NCBI GenBank assembly: GCA_009840945.1
Contig: VXMU01000094.1
Coordinates: 1-52,798, forward strand
Source of the DNA: Chloroflexota bacterium
GTDB lineage: Bacteria; Chloroflexota; Dehalococcoidia; UBA2979
DNA length: 52,798 bases
Direction: 5' to 3'
Position 1 is the first letter of the stretch. Every line of letters starts with the position of its first letter. Both the position numbers and the translations under genes were made by a program. This document shows positions 48,942-52,798 of the stretch, piece after piece. Under the pieces are notes generated by a model. The model had not been told where the DNA came from. It did not search any database and saw nothing but the letters and a program-made list of their open reading frames with translations.

Positions 48942-50696
48942 GTGACCTCGCGCGAGCCGGACGACAGCGCGCGCGAAGCCGAACCCCCGGGCGCCCGCCC
49001 CGACGTGACCGGCGGGGACTCGCTGCTCGGCCGCTGGACGGCGTGGGTGCGCGGCATCCCGGGTCGGGTGCGCGACGAGTCGCGGCAGTTCGTCGCCGAC
49101 TGGCGCGCATCACGGCGCGGAGACCCGACGGCCCCACCCCGGATACGGCGGCGCAGGCGGCCTCGAGGCGTCCCGCGCAGCGTGCCGTACCGGGCGGGCG
49201 CCGCGACGGTCGTCGCACGCCGGGAGGACGACGCCAGCTCGATCATCGGCCGCATCGACACCGCGAGCGAGGTCGAGGTGCTGCTGGTGGTGCCGCGCCG
49301 CGCGCGCGGGCTGCGCGAGGCGATGGCGTGGCCGCGCATCGCGGCCTTCGCGCGGCAGCGCGGGATCTCCGTCCACGTGCTCGCGAGCCGGCGCGACGTG
49401 CGGCAGCACGCGCTGAACGCGGGGCTGCGGGCCGCGCGCACCTCGACCGGCCTCCGGGAGATGCCCACGCTGCGCATACCACTCGGGCCGCGCGAGCTGA
49501 CGCTGCGGCCCCCGTCGCTGACGCCGCTGCTACGGCTCGCGGCCTTCGCCGCGATCCCGGTGCTCGCGTTCGGCGCCTTCGCGTACTACGTGCCCTCGGC
49601 GGACATCTTCATCGCGCCGCCGGGCGAGCCGCTCACCACGTCCGTGCGCGTCCACATCAGCCCCGTCGGCGAGACCAGCATCGCCGAGGGCGTGGTGGGG
49701 GCGACCTCGGTGAGCGAGACGATCGTGGCGGTCGCCTCGACGGTCACGACCGGGACGACGAGCGTCGGCGACGTGCCGGCGACGGTCGAGCTGGAGTTCA
49801 CGAACACCGGGACCGCCGACGTGCGGCTGCCCGTCGGCACGGCCGTCGAGGACCCGGACGAGCTCACGTTCACCACCGACGAGGCGGTCACGGTCCCCGC
49901 TGGTGAGACCGCGTACGTCGGCGCCACGGCGATCCAGGCGGGGACTGTCGGCAACGTGGAGGCCGAGACACTGCGCTTCATGATCGGCTTCCCGGCCACG
50001 CTGGCCGTCACCAACCCGGTCGCCGCCCGGGGCGGCGAGGACATCGAGGTGCCTGCCGCGGCCGCGGACGACGCGGTGCGCGTGGGCGACATCGCCGAGG
50101 ACGTGCTGCGCCGGGCGGGGACGCGCGCGCTGGAGCGGATCGTCGAGGATGGCACGGTGTTCCCGGAGACCGTGACCGTCGCCATCCTGAGCCAGGAGCC
50201 CCTCGTCGAGCCCGGCGAGCCGGCCGAGGCGTTCCTGATGGAGTACACCGCGATCGTCTCCGCGGTGGTGCTACCCGACGATGCCGCCGAACGCGCCGCC
50301 GAGCAGATCCTCGTGAACGTGCTGCCGGACGGCATGGCGCTGATCCCTGGGAGCGCGGAGGTCGTCGCCGACGCCCCGACGTTCGACGGCAGCCGGCTGG
50401 TTGCGACGCTCACCGCGACGGGTCTCGCCACGGAGCTGTTCGACCCCACCACGCTGCGAGGCGTCCTGACGGGAGTGGCGCCGGCCACCGCGGCGACGCG
50501 GCTGCGCGAGCAACTCGACCTCGACGTGGAGCCGCTGATCCGCGTCCACCCCGGGTGGCTCCCGGCCATCCGGATGCCGCAGCGCGAGGACCGCATCTCC
50601 GTCGTGTTCCTCAGCGAGGAGGACCTCGCCGCCGAGATCGCGGGACTCCCGGACGACGAGGAAGACACCGGGGACGAGGACGTCGAGGATGAGTGA
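48942..50696 (+). CDS. Membrane protein with baseplate J-like domain
   Basis: A 584-residue protein with a basic, disordered start, then an alpha/beta segment (EVEVLLVVPRRARGLREAMA ... ISVHVLASRRDVRQHALNAG) resembling part of a nucleotide- or DNA-binding fold. One membrane helix follows at about 200-220 (LAAFAAIPVLAFGAFAYYV), and a beta-rich outer domain. In that domain PATVELEFTNTGTADVRLPV and AGETAYVGATAIQAGTVGNV resemble the phage baseplate J/gp47 fold. Proteins of this layout occur in Chloroflexota next to ruvX and mltG; their role is unknown and no phage genes are near. The GTG lies 6 nt after the alaS stop. Confidence 0.7.
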   Translation: MTSREPDDSAREAEPPGARPDVTGGDSLLGRWTAWVRGIPGRVRDESRQFVADWRASRRGDPTAPPRIRRRRRPRGVPRSVPYRAGAATVVARREDDASSIIGRIDTASEVEVLLVVPRRARGLREAMAWPRIAAFARQRGISVHVLASRRDVRQHALNAGLRAARTSTGLREMPTLRIPLGPRELTLRPPSLTPLLRLAAFAAIPVLAFGAFAYYVPSADIFIAPPGEPLTTSVRVHISPVGETSIAEGVVGATSVSETIVAVASTVTTGTTSVGDVPATVELEFTNTGTADVRLPVGTAVEDPDELTFTTDEAVTVPAGETAYVGATAIQAGTVGNVEAETLRFMIGFPATLAVTNPVAARGGEDIEVPAAAADDAVRVGDIAEDVLRRAGTRALERIVEDGTVFPETVTVAILSQEPLVEPGEPAEAFLMEYTAIVSAVVLPDDAAERAAEQILVNVLPDGMALIPGSAEVVADAPTFDGSRLVATLTATGLATELFDPTTLRGVLTGVAPATAATRLREQLDLDVEPLIRVHPGWLPAIRMPQREDRISVVFLSEEDLAAEIAGLPDDEEDTGDEDVEDE

Positions 50697-51120
50697 GCAC
50701 CACGACGAGGCGATGCGCTGGCTCGGCGTGGACCCGGGCAGCGTCCGCGTGGGCCTCGCCGCGTGCGACCCCGAGGAGCGCGTCGCGGTGCCGATCGAGG
50801 TCGTCCCGGCGACGGCGGCGTTCCCGGCGATCCGGGCGATCGTGCGCCGCGAGCAGATCGGCGGGATCGTGATCGGCCTACCGCGCACCCTCGAAGGCGT
50901 CGAGGGCGCGGCGGCGCGCGCCGCCCGCAAGCTCGGCGACCGCCTCGCGCGGCTCGACCTGCCGATCGAGTACGAGGACGAGCGCCTGACGTCCGTGGCC
51001 GCCGAGCGGGGAGCGCCGCGCGGTGAGTCCGCCGACGACCTCGCGGCGGCGCTGTTGCTCCAACAGTTCATCGACCGCCGGCGCGTCCGGCGCGCGCGGA
51101 GCGGCGAGGAGGAACGATGA
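50689..51120 (+). CDS. ruvX: Putative Holliday junction resolvase / rRNA maturation nuclease RuvX (YqgF)
   Basis: A 143-residue RNase H-fold protein. It has WLGVDPGSVRVGLAACDPEE with the first catalytic Asp, GIVIGLPRTLEGVEG, IEYEDERLTSVAAE with the Glu, and SADDLAAALLLQQFID with the last Asp. The family is essential in E. coli and is now linked mainly to pre-16S rRNA processing. It overlaps the baseplate-J-like gene by 8 nt and the mltG start by 4 nt (ATGA), so the three genes form one translational unit. Confidence 0.93.
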   Translation: MSEHHDEAMRWLGVDPGSVRVGLAACDPEERVAVPIEVVPATAAFPAIRAIVRREQIGGIVIGLPRTLEGVEGAAARAARKLGDRLARLDLPIEYEDERLTSVAAERGAPRGESADDLAAALLLQQFIDRRRVRRARSGEEER

Positions 51121-52217
51121 CGCGGTTCCTGGACCCGATCCTCCTCGTCTACGCGATGCTCGCGGCATGGGCGCTCTTCGTCGTCTCTGTTGCCTCTGAG
51201 AACCTCGACGGCACGCAGGCCGTGATCGCGGTCGATGCGAGCGAGGGCGGCGGCGCGGCCGTCGCCATCAGCCCGGCAGCCGCGGAGGCCGGCGAGACCG
51301 TCGCCGTCGAGGTCCTCCCCGGGTCGGGCGCGGACGCGATCGCGACGCAGCTCTTCGCGCGCGGCGTGCTCGCCGAGACGGGTCGATTCCATACGCTGCT
51401 CGGCTACACGGGCGTCGGCGCGCAGCTGCGCTCCGGGCGCTACGAGTTCGCGCTCAACACACCGGCGCCCGAGGTCATCCGCAAGATGCGCCTTGGCCTC
51501 ACGCGCGAGGTGGTGCTGGTGATCCCCGAGGGCCTGCGTGTCGAGGAGGTCGGCGAGATCGTCATCGACCTCGGGCTCGCGACCGCCGAGGAGTGGGATG
51601 AAGCCCTGGCGCTGCCGCGCCTGGAGCCGATGCTGCGCGCCCGGCCCGTGGGCGCGGACCTGACCGGCTACCTCTACCCCGCGACGTACCCCCTCGAGGA
51701 GGACACGACCGCCGAGACCCTCGTCGAGGCGATGGTCGACGCGTTCATCGAGGCCGTGAGCCCCGCCATCCGTTCCCAGATCGAGGCGCGCGGCATGACG
51801 CTGCACGAGGTGGTCACGCTCGCCTCGATCATCGAGCGGGAGGCGCTGCTGCCCGAGGAGCGCCCGCTGATCGCCTCGGTGTTCCTGAACCGGCTCGACT
51901 CCGGCATCGCGCTCTATGCCGACCCCACGGTGCAGTTCGCCATCACCGAGGGAGCCGACGAGGAGCCCGAGGACGGCTGGTGGAAGGTCGAGCTCACGAT
52001 CGACGACCTCGCATACGACTCGCCGTACAACACATACCTCGTACCGGGGCTGCCGCCGGGGCCGATCGCGAACCCCGGACTCGGGGCGATCCTGGCCGTG
52101 CTGCGGCCCGCGGAGACCGACTTCTTCTACTTCGTCGCCAAGGGCGACGGATCGCACGCCTTCGCCGAGACGCTCGCCGAGCACGAGGCGAACGTCGAGC
52201 GCTACGCACGGCCGTGA
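51117..52217 (+). CDS. mltG: Endolytic murein transglycosylase MltG
   Basis: A 366-residue YceG-family enzyme that cuts nascent glycan strands near the membrane. An N-terminal anchor helix (ILLVYAMLAAWALFVVSVA) is followed by a LysM-like region (EVLPGSGADAIATQLFARGV) and the catalytic domain: LTGYLYPATYPLEEDTTAET, TLASIIEREALLPEERPLIA with the catalytic Glu, FLNRLDSGIALYADPTVQFA and PYNTYLVPGLPPGPIANPGL. The end includes FYFVAKGDGSHAFAETLAEH. Length is normal. It is expected to use UDP-GlcNAc-derived peptidoglycan made through glmS and glmU. Confidence 0.95.
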   Translation: MTRFLDPILLVYAMLAAWALFVVSVASENLDGTQAVIAVDASEGGGAAVAISPAAAEAGETVAVEVLPGSGADAIATQLFARGVLAETGRFHTLLGYTGVGAQLRSGRYEFALNTPAPEVIRKMRLGLTREVVLVIPEGLRVEEVGEIVIDLGLATAEEWDEALALPRLEPMLRARPVGADLTGYLYPATYPLEEDTTAETLVEAMVDAFIEAVSPAIRSQIEARGMTLHEVVTLASIIEREALLPEERPLIASVFLNRLDSGIALYADPTVQFAITEGADEEPEDGWWKVELTIDDLAYDSPYNTYLVPGLPPGPIANPGLGAILAVLRPAETDFFYFVAKGDGSHAFAETLAEHEANVERYARP

Positions 52218-52233
52218 GCCGCCCGGACGTCCC

Positions 52234-52798
52234 GTGACCTCGACCATCGCGCTGCTTGGCCATCCCGTCGCGCACTCGATCTCGCCGCCGATGCAGCAGG
52301 CGGCCCTCGACGCGCTCGGCGTCGACGCCCGCTACGAGGCGTGGGACGTCGCACCCGGCGAGGTGGCGGCGGCCGTCGAGCGCCTGCGCGGCGAGGGGGT
52401 GCTCGGCGCGAACGTGACCGTGCCGCACAAGGTCGAGCTGCTGCGGCGCGCCGACGAGGTCGACGCGCTTGCGCGGCAGGTCGGCGCCGTCAACACCATC
52501 GTCCCGCGCGACGGGCGGCTGCACGGCGCGAACACGGACGTCGCCGGCGTGCTGCGCACGCTCGCCGATGCCGGCGTCGATGTCGCCGGCGCGGAGGTGG
52601 TCCTCATCGGCGCGGGCGGAGCGGCCCGGGCGGTGGTCGTCGCGATGCGCGCCGAGGGCGCCGCGCGGCTCACGATCGCGAACCGCACCCCCGCCAACGC
52701 CGGCACCCCGCTGGGCCACCGGCGCGGCACGATGTCCGGGGGGGTGCCGCCCCCGGCCGCGGCGGCGCCGCGGCTGCGCGGGGGGTGGGAGCGCGCGC
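52234..52798 (+). CDS. aroE: Shikimate dehydrogenase (3' truncated by window end)
   Basis: An N-terminal fragment of 188 residues, open at the right edge. Family motifs are LLGHPVAHSISPPMQQAALD, GANVTVPHKVELL (catalytic Lys), GAVNTIVPRDGRLHGANTDV and the NADP-binding VVLIGAGGAARAVVVA, then IANRTP. The GTG start is 16 nt after mltG. After about residue 155 the sequence no longer resembles AroE (GTPLGHRRGTMSGGVPPPAA) and is rich in G and C runs, suggesting sequencing or assembly error near a contig end. The absence of a stop codon keeps it out of the ORF track. Confidence 0.88.
   Translation, partial: MTSTIALLGHPVAHSISPPMQQAALDALGVDARYEAWDVAPGEVAAAVERLRGEGVLGANVTVPHKVELLRRADEVDALARQVGAVNTIVPRDGRLHGANTDVAGVLRTLADAGVDVAGAEVVLIGAGGAARAVVVAMRAEGAARLTIANRTPANAGTPLGHRRGTMSGGVPPPAAAAPRLRGGWERA

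Overview
The window is a GC-rich bacterial chromosome segment (roughly 70% G+C by eye, not computed) carrying mostly housekeeping genes. The best fit is Chloroflexota, in or near the Dehalococcoidia/Tepidiformia. The reasons are an F420-linked enzyme pair at the left end, a baseplate-J-like membrane protein between alaS and ruvX, tandem FmdB zinc-ribbon proteins, a polytopic zinc-ribbon membrane protein, and the dnaG-rpoD and rluB-cmk-plsC clusters. This placement is inferred from gene content. A GC-rich Actinobacteriota relative cannot be excluded without a tree.

Layout, left to right. 1-1.3 kb: the end of an FbiB-like nitroreductase and an F420-type LLM oxidoreductase. 1.3-2.1 kb: a VapBC-type toxin-antitoxin pair with a palindromic operator. 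2.1-6.1 kb: msrA, tRNA-Phe(GAA), a P-loop/DRTGG protein and pcrA. 6.2-9.8 kb: a zinc-ribbon membrane protein, two tandem 58-residue arginine-rich paralogues missing from the ORF track, a thioredoxin-like protein, mazG and a TIGR01906-like membrane protein. 9.8-16.9 kb (minus strand): two FmdB proteins, rpoD, dnaG, a DinB-like protein, a CARDB-type exported protein and a dGTPase. 16.9-18.7 kb (plus): a DsbA-type protein with the two halves of its thioredoxin domain in reversed order, then a second vapBC. 18.8-24.7 kb: ppdK and a large zinc-ribbon/polytopic protein that seems to begin at an AUC codon. 24.7-29.1 kb (minus): a 56-residue membrane protein, lldP, and a restriction-modification pair of visibly lower G+C. 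29.1-46.0 kb: a long minus-strand run, in transcription order glmU, corC-like, dprA, topA, xer, aroQ, pepP, efp, xseA, xseB, purN-like, small hydrophobic protein, rluB, cmk, plsC, glmS, with many 4-nt stop/start overlaps. 46.2-52.8 kb (plus): alaS, baseplate-J-like protein, ruvX, mltG and a truncated aroE.

How the genes work together. glmS and glmU act at the two ends of UDP-GlcNAc synthesis and mltG limits glycan length. aroQ and aroE belong to the shikimate pathway. rpoD/dnaG, topA, pcrA, xseAB, ruvX, dprA and xer cover transcription initiation, replication and recombination. mazG, dgt and msrA are pool-sanitising or repair enzymes. lldP plus ppdK suggests growth on lactate or pyruvate.

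Less ordinary items: the 58-residue tandem family, the order-swapped DsbA-like protein, the AUC-start zinc-ribbon protein, several promoters whose -10 box lies exactly 6 nt before an ATG/GTG (leaderless transcripts), and the restriction-modification island with its own promoter and inverted repeat. Many starts are GTG or TTG, so several were moved from the ORF-track positions; each entry gives the reason. No CRISPR array, rRNA gene, prophage or intact insertion sequence was seen.
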